Below are positions 51,152-60,363 of a stretch of DNA of 64,000 nucleotides, one piece after another. The position numbers and the translations under genes are program-made. The notes beneath the pieces are model-generated. The model saw nothing but the letters and a program-made list of their open reading frames with translations. It was not told where the DNA came from and made no database searches. This stretch comes from Phycisphaerales bacterium (GTDB taxonomy: Bacteria > Planctomycetota > Phycisphaerae > Phycisphaerales > SM1A02). Location of the stretch: contig JAQWLT010000009.1 in the NCBI GenBank assembly GCA_029247205.1, positions 62,001 to 126,000 on the forward strand. The letters run 5' to 3'. The first letter of the stretch is position 1, and each line of letters begins with the position of its first letter.

Positions 51152-51799
51152 ATGCACCCGCGGATTGATATGAAGACACAGCCACCCACCATCCTTTGCC
51201 CGCTTCGCATGGAAGCCTCCAAGGTCCGCCCCATGGCTGCTCGCCACGGATGGGATGTCATCACCACCGGCATCGGAGCCACTGCTGTTGAGTCGGCCAT
51301 CACATCAGCACCAGGCACCGGACCGCTCGTCCTCGCTGGCGTCGCTGGAGCATTGCGAGCGGAGTTTCATCCGGGAGGCGCTTACCTGGTCCGTGAGGTC
51401 GTGACCAGCACAGGCCTGCTGTATAGCCCCCTGCTTGATGATGGCATTCGGGTGACGGGTGCAGACAAGATCGTCGCAACGCCAGAGGACAAAGCCGCAC
51501 TTGCAGAGCAAACAGGTGCTCATATCGTCGACATGGAATCACACGCATTTGCGGTCCTGGCCGAATCGACGGGGCGAGATTGGATGATTGTTCGCGGAAT
51601 TAGCGACGGCGTCGAGCATCACTTGCCACCGGGATGCGACCAGTGGTTTACCTCAAGTGGCTCGATTCGCCCAGTTCGAGCTGCTCTAGATCTCGCGCGG
51701 CGACCAGGTGATCTCGTGCATCTCATGGCATTTGCCAAGCGGACCGCGACAGCAATGCGTGCAGTGGCTGCTCTCTTAGATGAGACATTTGGTAAGTAG
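51152..51799 (+). CDS. Purine/MTA-type nucleosidase or phosphorylase-like protein
   Basis: About 215 residues, phosphorylase superfamily (MTAN/PNP fold). TTGIGATAVESAI and LVLAGVAGALRAEFHPGGAYLVREVV match the first half of the fold. HIVDMESHAFAVLAES is the VDMES ribose-binding signature, and VRGISDGVEH follows. It is shorter than MTA/SAH nucleosidase and resembles the futalosine hydrolase/HpnG type. The start may be 51152 or 51170 (MKTQPPTI). Which nucleoside is used is not clear. Confidence 0.8.
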   Translation: MHPRIDMKTQPPTILCPLRMEASKVRPMAARHGWDVITTGIGATAVESAITSAPGTGPLVLAGVAGALRAEFHPGGAYLVREVVTSTGLLYSPLLDDGIRVTGADKIVATPEDKAALAEQTGAHIVDMESHAFAVLAESTGRDWMIVRGISDGVEHHLPPGCDQWFTSSGSIRPVRAALDLARRPGDLVHLMAFAKRTATAMRAVAALLDETFGK

Positions 51800-51879
51800 A
51801 CTGAGCTCGACTGCCTCCACGCTGCACCACCGCTCGCCCCCGTGTAGCCTGTGCTCAAGATTCAGACAGGAGATCTCTC

Positions 51880-52581
51880 GTGCTCATCACATCGATTCTC
51901 GGCCCCATCGTTGCTCTTCATGGCAGTCTGCTCCCGCCCCCGGCTCCGCACATGAGCATTCGCGGCGCACTGGCACGAGCGACGGGCGAAGATATTGCTA
52001 ACTCGCCTGGCATCACTCCATGGTCGGACCTTCCACCTTTGGATGGTTCATGGAGATCGTTCGGGCTACAAGAAGGTGATTCACTTGAGTCCGCCGAGAC
52101 CACACCTGCCTTTGGCGCCGAGGGATCGACCCGATGGAGCGTGACCGGCATGATTGGCGCCGATGTCAAAGATTCCAGCAATCTGGAATACGGATTGGGC
52201 TTAGGTGTTCAGTGGTTTCTCGTTGACGACTTCGCCTTTGCCCCAGAAATTCGATTGCTCGGATTCTCCCAAGAGAACGAGAATGCCTTTGGCGGAAGTT
52301 TAGATTTGTTATTCCAGTGGCACTTCCTCAACGGCGATGGTTGGTCGCTATACGGAGACTTTGGGTGCGGACTCCTCGGGACCAATCACAACGTGCCAAG
52401 CGAAGGCTCACAATTCAACTTTACGCCGCAAGCCGGCTTGGGCGTGACATTCGACGTCGGCCAAGATCGACGCTGGATCGTGGGCGTTCGATGGCACCAC
52501 ATCTCAAACGCATCGCTGTACCAGAACAATCCTGGGCGAGATAGCGTGATGGTGTACACAGGGCTCAGCCTGCCGTTTTAG
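51880..52581 (+). CDS. PagL-like acyloxyacyl hydrolase/outer membrane barrel
   Basis: 233 residues. A hydrophobic N-terminus is followed by alternating beta strands of a small outer-membrane barrel. Near the C-terminus, GVRWHHISNASLYQNNPGRDS matches the PagL catalytic strand (H-x-S and NPG region), and the protein ends in SLPF, an aromatic C-terminus typical of barrels. PagL removes a 3-O acyl chain from lipid A. The central region (DLPPLDGSWRSFGLQ) is not typical. The start is GTG at 51880 with AGGAGA upstream. Confidence 0.72.
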   Translation: MLITSILGPIVALHGSLLPPPAPHMSIRGALARATGEDIANSPGITPWSDLPPLDGSWRSFGLQEGDSLESAETTPAFGAEGSTRWSVTGMIGADVKDSSNLEYGLGLGVQWFLVDDFAFAPEIRLLGFSQENENAFGGSLDLLFQWHFLNGDGWSLYGDFGCGLLGTNHNVPSEGSQFNFTPQAGLGVTFDVGQDRRWIVGVRWHHISNASLYQNNPGRDSVMVYTGLSLPF

Positions 52582-52637
52582 CAATGCGTCACAACCTACC
52601 CTGATACTGGATGCTGGTTCGCTTTCTTTGTGCTTGG

Positions 52638-53891
52638 CTACTCGGTCCACCGCTTGAAGACCAGTGAAACGTTGTGCCCGCCGAAGCCAAAGGTGTTGTT
52701 GATGACTACGTCGACTTGCCGCTCGACGGCCTCGCCTGCAACAAAGTCGAGGTCCATGCCTTCATCAGGATTTTCGAGATTGATTGTGGGAGGCAATACA
52801 CCCTCTTGCAGCGCCTTGACGCACGCCACCGATTCGATACCGCCAGCCGCGCCAAGGGCATGACCTGTCATCGACTTGGTTGATGACATCGCCAACGACA
52901 TGGCGTGCTCGCCAAATACACGCTTCACGGCTGCAACTTCAGCGGAGTCGCCAAGTGGCGTCGATGTACCGTGCGAATTGATGTATCCGACATCCTCGAT
53001 ATTGAGTCCGGCGGACGCGAGCGAGAACTCCATTGCTTTCCCCGCACCTGTGCCTTCCGAGTCAGGCGCTGCGATGTGACCTGCATCACCGGTAATTCCA
53101 AAGCCGACGAGTTCAGCGTAGATGCGGGCGCCGCGTGCTTTTGCATGCTCGAGATCCTCAAGCACAAGTACCGCAGCACCTTCGGCCAACACAAAGCCGT
53201 CGCGATCCCGATCAAACGGCCGCGATGCCGCTTCAGGGTCGTCGTTGCGCGTTGACAATGCCTTCATCGCCCCAAATGCTGCAATACAAAGACTTGATAC
53301 CGCTGCTTCCGCGCCGCCAGCAAGCATGACATCGACAATGCCACGTTGAATCATCATGAATGCGTCTGCCAAAGCATGTCCGCCCGTTGCGCACGCTGTC
53401 GCCACGGCTGTATTGCAGCCACGGAGATTGAGTTTGATCGACACATGGCCGGATGTCGCATTGACCATGAGCTTTGGCACCACGAAGGGACTGAGCCGGT
53501 TAGGGCCCTTGTCCAGAAGACGCTCGTAGTGCTCCTCGATCGTCAGAATGCCGCCAATGCCAGAGCCTATAGCAACACCTCGACGATATGGATCGCCCGA
53601 TGTAAAGTCGATGCCGCTGTCCGTAGCCGCTTCAACAGCCGCGGCCACACCAAGCTGGCATACACGATCGGCTTTCCTCGCCTCGGGCACCGTCATGACA
53701 ATCGATGGATCGAAGTCTGAAGCTTCGCCTGCAATCGTTGTTGTCCACTCGTCACTTTGCTCGAATGCGGTGATTGTGCTGATGCCGGATCGTCCTGTAG
53801 ACAGACCATCCCACAATGCAGAAACCCCGACACCAAGATCGGTAACAGCACCCAGCCCCGTTATGACAACACGGCGATCAACTATGGACAT
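52638..53891 (-). CDS. fabF: 3-oxoacyl-ACP synthase II
   Basis: 417 residues. Active-site Cys in TACATGGHALADAFMMIQRG, the two His in NSHGTSTPLGD and SMTGHALGAAGG, and the N-terminal RRVVITGLGAVTDLG. It elongates acyl-ACP with malonyl-ACP. Last gene of the fab cluster, 32 bp after acpP. Confidence 0.97.
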   Translation of the reverse strand: MSIVDRRVVITGLGAVTDLGVGVSALWDGLSTGRSGISTITAFEQSDEWTTTIAGEASDFDPSIVMTVPEARKADRVCQLGVAAAVEAATDSGIDFTSGDPYRRGVAIGSGIGGILTIEEHYERLLDKGPNRLSPFVVPKLMVNATSGHVSIKLNLRGCNTAVATACATGGHALADAFMMIQRGIVDVMLAGGAEAAVSSLCIAAFGAMKALSTRNDDPEAASRPFDRDRDGFVLAEGAAVLVLEDLEHAKARGARIYAELVGFGITGDAGHIAAPDSEGTGAGKAMEFSLASAGLNIEDVGYINSHGTSTPLGDSAEVAAVKRVFGEHAMSLAMSSTKSMTGHALGAAGGIESVACVKALQEGVLPPTINLENPDEGMDLDFVAGEAVERQVDVVINNTFGFGGHNVSLVFKRWTE

Positions 53892-53923
53892 ATGGCGATT
53901 CCGTCAACGATGAGTCAGCGTAA

Positions 53924-54169
53924 TCAGGCCTTGGCGGCGTCGACGATATAGTCGATCGCTTGGCCAACGGTCTGAATCTGCTCAGCCTTGTCGTCGGGGA
54001 TAGATGTATCGAATTCGTCTTCGAATTCCATCACCAACTCGACTGTATCAAGGCTGTCTGCGTTGAGATCATTGGCGAAACTTGTGTCTCGACTGACCTG
54101 ATCCTTTTCCACGCCCATCTGTTCGGCCACGATCTCGACAACCTTGGCTTCAACCTCTGCTTCCGTCAC
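53924..54169 (-). CDS. acpP: Acyl carrier protein
   Basis: 81 residues. [12 protein letters not shown] with the Ser that carries 4'-phosphopantetheine, acidic throughout. GTG start preceded by AAGGAG at 8 nt. It lies between fabG and fabF, the classical position. Confidence 0.97.
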   Translation of the reverse strand: MTEAEVEAKVVEIVAEQMGVEKDQVSRDTSFANDLNADSLDTVELVMEFEDEFDTSIPDDKAEQIQTVGQAIDYIVDAAKA

Positions 54170-54272
54170 GTGAGTCTCTCCTTGCGACAGGGACTAGCCC
54201 CTGCCGTAGTAGATCGGATTGTACTGATTTCGCGGGACGCCGGTACACCTCGTGCTCCCAACGACACACTCA

Positions 54273-55028
54273 TTAGCTGAGCATGCCCCCATCTACAGCC
54301 AACACATGGCCGGTAATGTAGCTTCCACGATCCGATGCCAAAAAGGCCACTGCATCAGCGATCTCCTCGGGCCTTCCCATACGCCGAAGCGGCAACTGCT
54401 TGACTGCCTCCTGGACAAGTTGCTCTGGTAGCGCCTCGGTCATATCAGTTTCGATAAACCCTGGCGCTACAACATTTGCAGTCACACCCTTGCCTCCAAG
54501 TTCCTTGCCAATCGATCGTGTCAGACCGATCAAACCTGCCTTGGCAGCTGCATAATTGCACTGCCCGGCGTTGCCCATCAAACCAACAACCGAGCCAATA
54601 TTGATCATGCGTCCCCACCTCCCACGCATCATCGGCCTCGCGGCAGCTCGGCAGAGCCGGAATACAGCCCGAAGATTCGTTCCGAGTACAAGGTCAAAAT
54701 CCTCGTCGCTCATTCGCAGAATCAAACCATCGCGCGTAATGCCGGCATTATTAACCAAAATGTCCAAGCGGCCATGCCGCTCAACGACTCCTTCAACCAG
54801 CGAATCGACCGCTGCGTCATCGGCAAGATCGCAAGCACAGGCTTCGGCGATACCACCGCCGCTGCCAATTTCCGCCGCAAGTGTTTCAATGGCATCCTTT
54901 GAGCGAGCCACCAGCACAATGCTGTGACCATCTGCAGCAAGTCGTAGAGCAATCGCCCTGCCGATGCCTCTACTCGCTCCAGTCACAATCGCAACTCTTG
55001 GTCCATCCATCGATCGTGCGGCCGTCAT
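54273..55028 (-). CDS. fabG: 3-oxoacyl-ACP reductase
   Basis: 251 residues, SDR fold. TGASRGIGRAIALRL (NADPH), VNNAGITRD, the catalytic Ser in INIGSVVG and Tyr-Lys in NYAAAKAGLIGLTRSIGKEL, and ending GHVLAVDGGMLS. GAGGAG lies 6 nt before the ATG. It follows an inserted lipoprotein gene by 80 bp. Confidence 0.97.
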   Translation of the reverse strand: MTAARSMDGPRVAIVTGASRGIGRAIALRLAADGHSIVLVARSKDAIETLAAEIGSGGGIAEACACDLADDAAVDSLVEGVVERHGRLDILVNNAGITRDGLILRMSDEDFDLVLGTNLRAVFRLCRAAARPMMRGRWGRMINIGSVVGLMGNAGQCNYAAAKAGLIGLTRSIGKELGGKGVTANVVAPGFIETDMTEALPEQLVQEAVKQLPLRRMGRPEEIADAVAFLASDRGSYITGHVLAVDGGMLS

Positions 55029-55108
55029 GTGCCACTCCTCAGAGAATTCATCGTCATGTTCAATCTAGAAATTACAGTTGGCACTGACAGGCCGAGACGC
55101 CCCCTGTG

Positions 55109-55834
55109 CTACCGGCCGCTTGGCCCTCCGCCACCGCCACCGCCGCCTGCCATACCCGTTCCGTCTGGCTCTGTAGAGGGCGGTTCAATCAAAGCGGCCG
55201 TCTCAATACCCAGATCTTGTTCATGCATTCGCAACAACTCGCTCGCGACGACCGCGTACCAGTCAGCAAACGGATCGGCGCCAAGCTGATCACATAGTCC
55301 AGGTGGCGCTGGTGCAGCTTTTAGCACAAATCCATTTGCGTTCTCGTCAACTTCCCACATTTGGCCTTCAATCCGATCATGAAACTCATAGAGCCCCAGA
55401 ATGGCCGGACGACCCTCATGCGTTGTACCCGCCTGAATTTCGATGCCATCAATCTCAGCCGCAAGAGCCGAAAGTTCTCCAGAAGCCTCCAGCGTCGCCA
55501 ATTCATGCAGTTCTACCTCACCAAGAAACGGACGAATCTGGTCTGCATTACCCGTAGCAAACCCATTGAAGAAACGCAGAACGGCGACACGCTTCATATC
55601 GCTGTTTGGCGCGCGACGCTCATCCATCCAAATTCGATCATCGATGTCGTTCGCGTCCATCAGATCGGCAACCGATGTCGTCGTTGGACCCTGTGGCACA
55701 ACGGCAACCGGGCGAGGCTTCTCCTTCTGCGGAGGAGGAGGATCGCCCCCACAGCCAACCAAGACAGTTGGCAACAGAATGAGCGACGTCAGGGAATACC
55801 ACTTACGCAGAAACTGTTTGATCAGGTTGATCAT
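55109..55834 (-). CDS. Lipoprotein inserted between fabD and fabG
   Basis: 241 residues. The signal ends LPTVLVGCGG (lipobox LVG|C). A Pro-rich spacer and an alpha/beta domain (VAVLRFFNGFATGNADQIRPFLGEVELHELATL, reminiscent of SnoaL/NTF2-like helices) precede a tail with eight consecutive Gly ending GPSGR. The start at 55834 is preceded by AAGGTG and overlaps the end of fabD by 32 nt. No function is predicted from homology. Confidence 0.75.
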   Translation of the reverse strand: MINLIKQFLRKWYSLTSLILLPTVLVGCGGDPPPPQKEKPRPVAVVPQGPTTTSVADLMDANDIDDRIWMDERRAPNSDMKRVAVLRFFNGFATGNADQIRPFLGEVELHELATLEASGELSALAAEIDGIEIQAGTTHEGRPAILGLYEFHDRIEGQMWEVDENANGFVLKAAPAPPGLCDQLGADPFADWYAVVASELLRMHEQDLGIETAALIEPPSTEPDGTGMAGGGGGGGGPSGR

Positions 55835-56747
55835 GATTTTTCACCTTTGCGGTTCGATCGATCCGCCGCACGAGACTCTTGAGTACTTTCCCCGGTGCCA
55901 ATTCAATCCATCCTCCACAGCCCGCTTCAACCATGGCTGCAATCTGATCACTCCACCGTACGGGGCTAGTGACCTGAGCAGCAAGCGTTTCGCGAATGAC
56001 GTCCGCAGCATCTGAAGGATAGCGCGTGGCGCGGACATTGGTCCACACCTCTGATTGAAGTGGTTCGATTTCAACACAGGCAAGGACTTCCCGCATCGCT
56101 GCCGCTGCAGGTTCCATATGAGCTGAGTGAAATGCGCCCGCCACATTCAACGAAGTTGCCCGCCACCCGCGGTCACCGCAGGCCTCAGCCGCGAGATCGC
56201 ACGCATTGGCGTCGCCACTCAGAACGATTTGGCCAGGTGCATTGAGGTTAGCAGGAACAAGTATGCCGCCGCCAGAAGTGATCTCGGCGCAGAGCGAAGA
56301 AGCTTCTTCTTCACTTGCACCCATTACTGCAAGCATGCCTCCGCAACTTGCTTCAGCCGATTCTTGCATGAGCTCGCCACGGCGAGCAACCAATCGCAGT
56401 CCATCTTCAAAGCAAAAAGCACCAGCAAGATGCAGCGCGGTGTACTCACCCAGTGACAAGCCGGCAGCCACCGCAGGGCTTGCATCTTGACCATACAGAC
56501 CATGCCAGCATGCAACAGAACATGTGTAGATAGCCGGCTGACTGATATTGGTTTGATTGAGCACGTCTGCCGGGCCGTCGAAGCAAAGTGCACTGAGCGA
56601 TTCGCCGAGTGAGTCTCCGAGAACTTCGTCAGCTCGATCAAAGATTGCCTTGGATTCCTTGCTTGCATCATGCCACCCGCGGCCCATGCCGACGGCTTGG
56701 GCCCCCTGGCCAGGACACAATGCTGTGACGTCAATCGTAGTGCTCAT
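55803..56747 (-). CDS. fabD: Malonyl-CoA:ACP transacylase
   Basis: About 314 residues. CPGQGAQAVGMGRGW at the N-terminus, the nucleophile motif GLSLGEYTALHLAGA (usual GHSLGE), and the catalytic His in GAFHSAHMEPA. It loads malonyl on ACP. Start 56747 has TATCAT 6 nt upstream; the frame extends to 56795. Its 3' end overlaps the lipoprotein gene by 32 nt. Confidence 0.95.
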   Translation of the reverse strand: MSTTIDVTALCPGQGAQAVGMGRGWHDASKESKAIFDRADEVLGDSLGESLSALCFDGPADVLNQTNISQPAIYTCSVACWHGLYGQDASPAVAAGLSLGEYTALHLAGAFCFEDGLRLVARRGELMQESAEASCGGMLAVMGASEEEASSLCAEITSGGGILVPANLNAPGQIVLSGDANACDLAAEACGDRGWRATSLNVAGAFHSAHMEPAAAAMREVLACVEIEPLQSEVWTNVRATRYPSDAADVIRETLAAQVTSPVRWSDQIAAMVEAGCGGWIELAPGKVLKSLVRRIDRTAKVKNHDQPDQTVSA

Positions 56748-56753
56748 TCTAGG

Positions 56754-56759
56754 ATGATA
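56754..56759 (-). promoter_or_regulatory. -10 hexamer for fabD
   Basis: TATCAT on the minus strand ends 6 nt before the fabD ATG, in the 97-bp gap after fabH. It would give the distal fab genes their own leaderless promoter. Confidence 0.45.
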
Positions 56760-56844
56760 ATCGGTTCTGGCGAAGAGTTGCATTCGCCGGTGCAATAGTA
56801 GTATTCAGCCTACGCAACGTTTGCTTGGCTTCTCCGGCGGTCCG

Positions 56845-57849
56845 TCAGACACGCCAAACGCTACTCGCCCAGGTCAAACCGCCTCCAAACGCGACGAGCA
56901 CAATGGCATCGCCCTGCTTGATCTTGCCTGCCTTCCACAACTGATCGAGGCACAGCCCGACTGATCCGGCCGAACTGTTTCCATACTTGTCGATATTGAT
57001 ATAGACCTTCTCTTTGGGCAGCCCCAGTTTGTCCATGGCCGATGCAATGATGCGAACATTGGATTGGTGACACACAAACTGCGCAACATCGTCGACGGTC
57101 AAGCCGGTTGCATTCAGCGCGTCTTGAATGACGTCCCGAAACTTTCCGACAGCAAACTTGTAAACCTCGCGACCGTCCATACGCAATGTTCCCATGCGCG
57201 AACCAGAGTCTTCAACACCAACCGGCAAGTCACTCTCATCGTCTGGGATGTAGAGCGAAGGCCACATGCGACCGTCTGCATTGAGCGTTTGGTAAAGGCA
57301 ACCGCGATGAGGATCTTCGTCACGAACAAGCACAGCAGCGCCAGCTACATCACCGAAGAGAATGGCAACACTGCGATCGGAATAGTCGACGGCGGTACTC
57401 ATCGCGTCGCATCCAATCACGCCAACTGAGCGATAACGCCCACTTCGAATCATTGCCTCGCCAACATTAAGTGCATACACAAATCCGCTGCATGCGGCGA
57501 GCAAGTCAAATGCCCCGGCTGGCTCAGCGCCCAGTTCGGCAGCTATTCGGCAGGCCGTTGAGGGGCAGGTCATCTTGGATGTGACTGACGCATGAATGAT
57601 GAGGTCGAGATCGCTTGCTTGCATATCGGCATCCGCCAATGCGTTTCGAAGCGATTCCGTGGCGAGCAAAAACTGACTTTCGCCCTTGTCGAGATCTAGA
57701 ATACGTCGTTCACTAATCCCAGTTCGCTGGCGAATCCACTCATCAGACGTATCCATCATTCCAGCGAGATCATCATTCGTCAAACGTTTCTCAGGCACAC
57801 ACGAGCCGCACCCTGCAATCCGAACGCCACTGGGCTCGAATACATCCAT
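56845..57849 (-). CDS. fabH: 3-oxoacyl-ACP synthase III
   Basis: 334 residues. DLLAACSGFVYAL holds the active Cys, FVCHQSNVRII the His and YGNSSAGSVGL the Asn of the KAS III triad. It condenses acetyl-CoA with malonyl-ACP to start fatty-acid synthesis. Its start shares one base with the plsX stop. Confidence 0.97.
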   Translation of the reverse strand: MDVFEPSGVRIAGCGSCVPEKRLTNDDLAGMMDTSDEWIRQRTGISERRILDLDKGESQFLLATESLRNALADADMQASDLDLIIHASVTSKMTCPSTACRIAAELGAEPAGAFDLLAACSGFVYALNVGEAMIRSGRYRSVGVIGCDAMSTAVDYSDRSVAILFGDVAGAAVLVRDEDPHRGCLYQTLNADGRMWPSLYIPDDESDLPVGVEDSGSRMGTLRMDGREVYKFAVGKFRDVIQDALNATGLTVDDVAQFVCHQSNVRIIASAMDKLGLPKEKVYINIDKYGNSSAGSVGLCLDQLWKAGKIKQGDAIVLVAFGGGLTWASSVWRV

Positions 57850-58865
57850 CAGGCCTCGACCTCTTGGGTACTCAAAAGCTCTGTGATGCGGGCGTTGACG
57901 CCAAGTTCAACGAAACGGCGTGCCGCAGCAACTGCGTTGGTGATGGTGCGGGCTTTGCTGGACCCGTGGCAAATAAGACAACCGCCATTGACACCAATCA
58001 GCGGTGCGCCGCCGTATTCGTGATAGTCATACTCGGCATAAAGCTTCTGGACGATAGGCATAAACTGCTCAACAAAGGCTGGGTCATGAGACGCAAGCTC
58101 CTGCCTGAGCAATTTGAAGATGCCCTTGCTCAGCCCTTCGGTGAGTTTGATCGTGACATTGCCAGTGACTCCATCTGACACAACGACCTCACAGTCACCA
58201 TCAAATACGCCTCGCCCTTCAACGTACCCTACGAACTCCACGGAGGGATCATCGCGAAGCAGTTCGCGGGCCCGCTTCATATCGTCGGTGCCTTTTTGTT
58301 CTTCACCTCCGACATTCATGAGCCCAACACGCGGATTTTTGATGCCGAGCACGCGACGGGCATAGACGGTGCCCATGACACCATACTGATGAAGATGATG
58401 GGGCTTGGGATCGATGTTTGCGCCGACGTCAATGAATGTGACTGGTCCAGCAAATGTCGGCACAACAGCCGCAATGCCTGGTCGGGCGACGCCGGGGAGA
58501 CGTCGCATATGCATTTGAGCCGCAGCCACAAAGGCGCCAGTGTTGCCCGCGGAAATTGCCATGTCAATACGACTTTCGCCAGCCTTGGGGCCAGCGAATC
58601 GTGCCATTTGTACAAGTGCTGACTCTTGCTTGCTTCGTGCAGCCTCTACAGGAGAGTCATCCATTGCAACTTCATCGTGCGTTGGCACGACTTCAATGAG
58701 CGCTGCATTGACATCGGAATCCTTGATGCCTGCATCAATGATTTGCTCGTCACCAAAGAGGACCAAACGGTCATCTGGATCAAATGTTGACATCGCAGCC
58801 AACGCGCCCTCGAGGATCGGGGCGGGCGCGTTATCGCCACCCATAACATCGACACCAAGTCGCAT
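57849..58865 (-). CDS. plsX: Phosphate acyltransferase
   Basis: 338 residues. MRLGVDVMGGDNAPAPILEGAL is the standard N-terminus, with MAISAGNTGAFVAAAQ and TFAGPVTFIDVGANIDPKP in the middle and YGGAPLIGVNGGCLICHG near the end. It makes acyl-phosphate from acyl-ACP for phospholipid synthesis. It follows rpmF by 4 bp. Confidence 0.97.
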   Translation of the reverse strand: MRLGVDVMGGDNAPAPILEGALAAMSTFDPDDRLVLFGDEQIIDAGIKDSDVNAALIEVVPTHDEVAMDDSPVEAARSKQESALVQMARFAGPKAGESRIDMAISAGNTGAFVAAAQMHMRRLPGVARPGIAAVVPTFAGPVTFIDVGANIDPKPHHLHQYGVMGTVYARRVLGIKNPRVGLMNVGGEEQKGTDDMKRARELLRDDPSVEFVGYVEGRGVFDGDCEVVVSDGVTGNVTIKLTEGLSKGIFKLLRQELASHDPAFVEQFMPIVQKLYAEYDYHEYGGAPLIGVNGGCLICHGSSKARTITNAVAAARRFVELGVNARITELLSTQEVEA

Positions 58866-58869
58866 AGGG

Positions 58870-59055
58870 TCAGACTGTACCGGACGTCTTCAATGTGAGC
58901 CCAGGACGGAGGTATCCACAATCACGGCATGCCGCATGCGGATGCTTCGTCGCGCCGCACGAGGGGCACTCGACGAAGTTCGTCCTCGACAGGGCATGAT
59001 GGCTCCGCCGCTTTCGCTTGCGAGCCGGGGATGTCCTGAATGCGGGAACGGCCAT
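58870..59055 (-). CDS. rpmF: 50S ribosomal protein L32
   Basis: 61 residues from ATG 59055: MAVPAFRTSPARKRKRRSHH then the zinc motif CPSCGATKHPHAACRDCGYL (CxxC...CxxC). Upstream frame codons to 59145 are rejected because L32 starts MAVP. No yceD is adjacent. The rpmF-plsX-fabH order is the usual one. Confidence 0.96.
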   Translation of the reverse strand: MAVPAFRTSPARKRKRRSHHALSRTNFVECPSCGATKHPHAACRDCGYLRPGLTLKTSGTV

Positions 59056-59284
59056 GGTCGGGGATACTCCTGTGTAGCTGAAAGAGACCCCAGAGGGGGC
59101 GCCCAGCGAGCATCGTAGGATATCTGAGGACCTGATAGGTGTCAATCAGAGCAGCGATATGACAGCCAAGGCTGACGGGACTGACGCCCAGCACCAATTG
59201 TCTGAGGGAATATTGCCGATTGAATAGCCTGAGGCCCGTCCGACCTGTATTCGTAGGTGGCCAGAATCCGAGGCGGATGCTGTG

Positions 59285-59321
59285 CAGCGACCCTCGTTGA
59301 CAGTGTCGCCGAGGGTCGCTG
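59285..59321 (-). terminator. Strong hairpin after the membrane-protein operon
   Basis: A perfect 12-bp inverted repeat (CAGCGACCCTCG / CGAGGGTCGCTG) with a 13-nt loop lies 29 bp downstream of the last membrane gene. It lacks a U tract, so it may be a factor-assisted terminator or an RNA-stabilising hairpin. The 294 bp between this operon and rpmF hold no other feature I could identify. Confidence 0.5.
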
Positions 59322-59349
59322 AGGGGTCCAGAATAGAGAAGGGCTCGGC

Positions 59350-60363
59350 CTACAACAGGTGCAGCCAGTCCTTAAAGAGGAAATCAAATCGCTCAGTCAG
59401 CAGCGTGATACGGCCCATGACCGTCAGACCGAAGGCCGCGCCAAAGGTCACCATCAGAACCAGAATGCCGCCTCGGGCCGCCTTGCCAACCATGCCCTTG
59501 TGCTCCATCGAGAAGAAGAAGTAGACCAAGCACGCGAGCACGCTCAATAGAATCACAATGGCGGCGACCGAGGGCCAGAACTGGAATTCGTCCGCCGCAT
59601 TCACCGACCAAAGGGTCGTGATCGTGCCCTTGATCTGCAGCAAGAAGTCGGACTCAAGATGCGCGAGCAGACGGAAGCCTGCGGTTGCACCAATGATGAA
59701 GGCCAAGGGCCACCTGGCGATCCAGCCACCGCTTGGAAGCAGACGACAGATCAACATGATCGAGAGGATGAGCGGGATAATATAAATCCACTGCCACGCG
59801 TAATCGTCAGCCAAACCGGGAGTCGTCCACTCCCGCACCAGGCCGGGCGACAGATTGACCAACAATTTATCGACGATTCCTGTGTAAAACGAATACACCA
59901 TCCAATAGGCCGCAGAAGCACCAACGATGATGGCTTCTGCTGTCTTGTAAAACGGATTGTCGCCTATGAGGAATGACATGATCCACAGGGTCATGATGGC
60001 CGCAAACCACACACCAATCGTGCGGCTCCAACTCATGATGGCCTCTGCGGGACGATCCGCTTCTAACATGCTCGACGGTAGAACCGTATCGTTCGGCCAC
60101 GATGAAGTGGCCACTACAGTTCCAGCTGCTTCGGCAGACTTGCCGGCTTCGGTTGCCAGCGAAACCCATTCCGTTGGAGCATCAGCCGTTCCAGCTGTCG
60201 CAACATAAGACTGTGTTTCTGGTACGACCCAGACCTGACCTGCATCAAGTATGAAACCCGCCACCACCATGCCCGCGATAATGATCGCAAGCCCGATGAC
60301 CCAACCGATCAACCCGCCACCACCAGCGGCGGGCACTTGAGTTGTATTTCCAACACTCATCAT
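59350..60363 (-). CDS. Polytopic membrane protein of the DUF6754-type operon (gene 5)
   Basis: 337 residues with about seven membrane helices (first at about 18-38, then 110-130, 140-160, 190-210, 215-235, 262-282, 298-318). A non-cytoplasmic loop lies between helices 1 and 2 (about 42-108). The stretch IGDNPFYKTAEAIIVGASAAYWMVYSFY is typical of an uncharacterised family that travels with the neighbours. Coupled to the previous gene by a 4-nt overlap. Confidence 0.75.
   Translation of the reverse strand: MMSVGNTTQVPAAGGGGLIGWVIGLAIIIAGMVVAGFILDAGQVWVVPETQSYVATAGTADAPTEWVSLATEAGKSAEAAGTVVATSSWPNDTVLPSSMLEADRPAEAIMSWSRTIGVWFAAIMTLWIMSFLIGDNPFYKTAEAIIVGASAAYWMVYSFYTGIVDKLLVNLSPGLVREWTTPGLADDYAWQWIYIIPLILSIMLICRLLPSGGWIARWPLAFIIGATAGFRLLAHLESDFLLQIKGTITTLWSVNAADEFQFWPSVAAIVILLSVLACLVYFFFSMEHKGMVGKAARGGILVLMVTFGAAFGLTVMGRITLLTERFDFLFKDWLHLL

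Noticed and set aside
59142-59387. Small ORF in the gap upstream of rpmF
   Set aside because: Translation without motifs, overlapping the hairpin at 59285-59321; no yceD similarity was seen.
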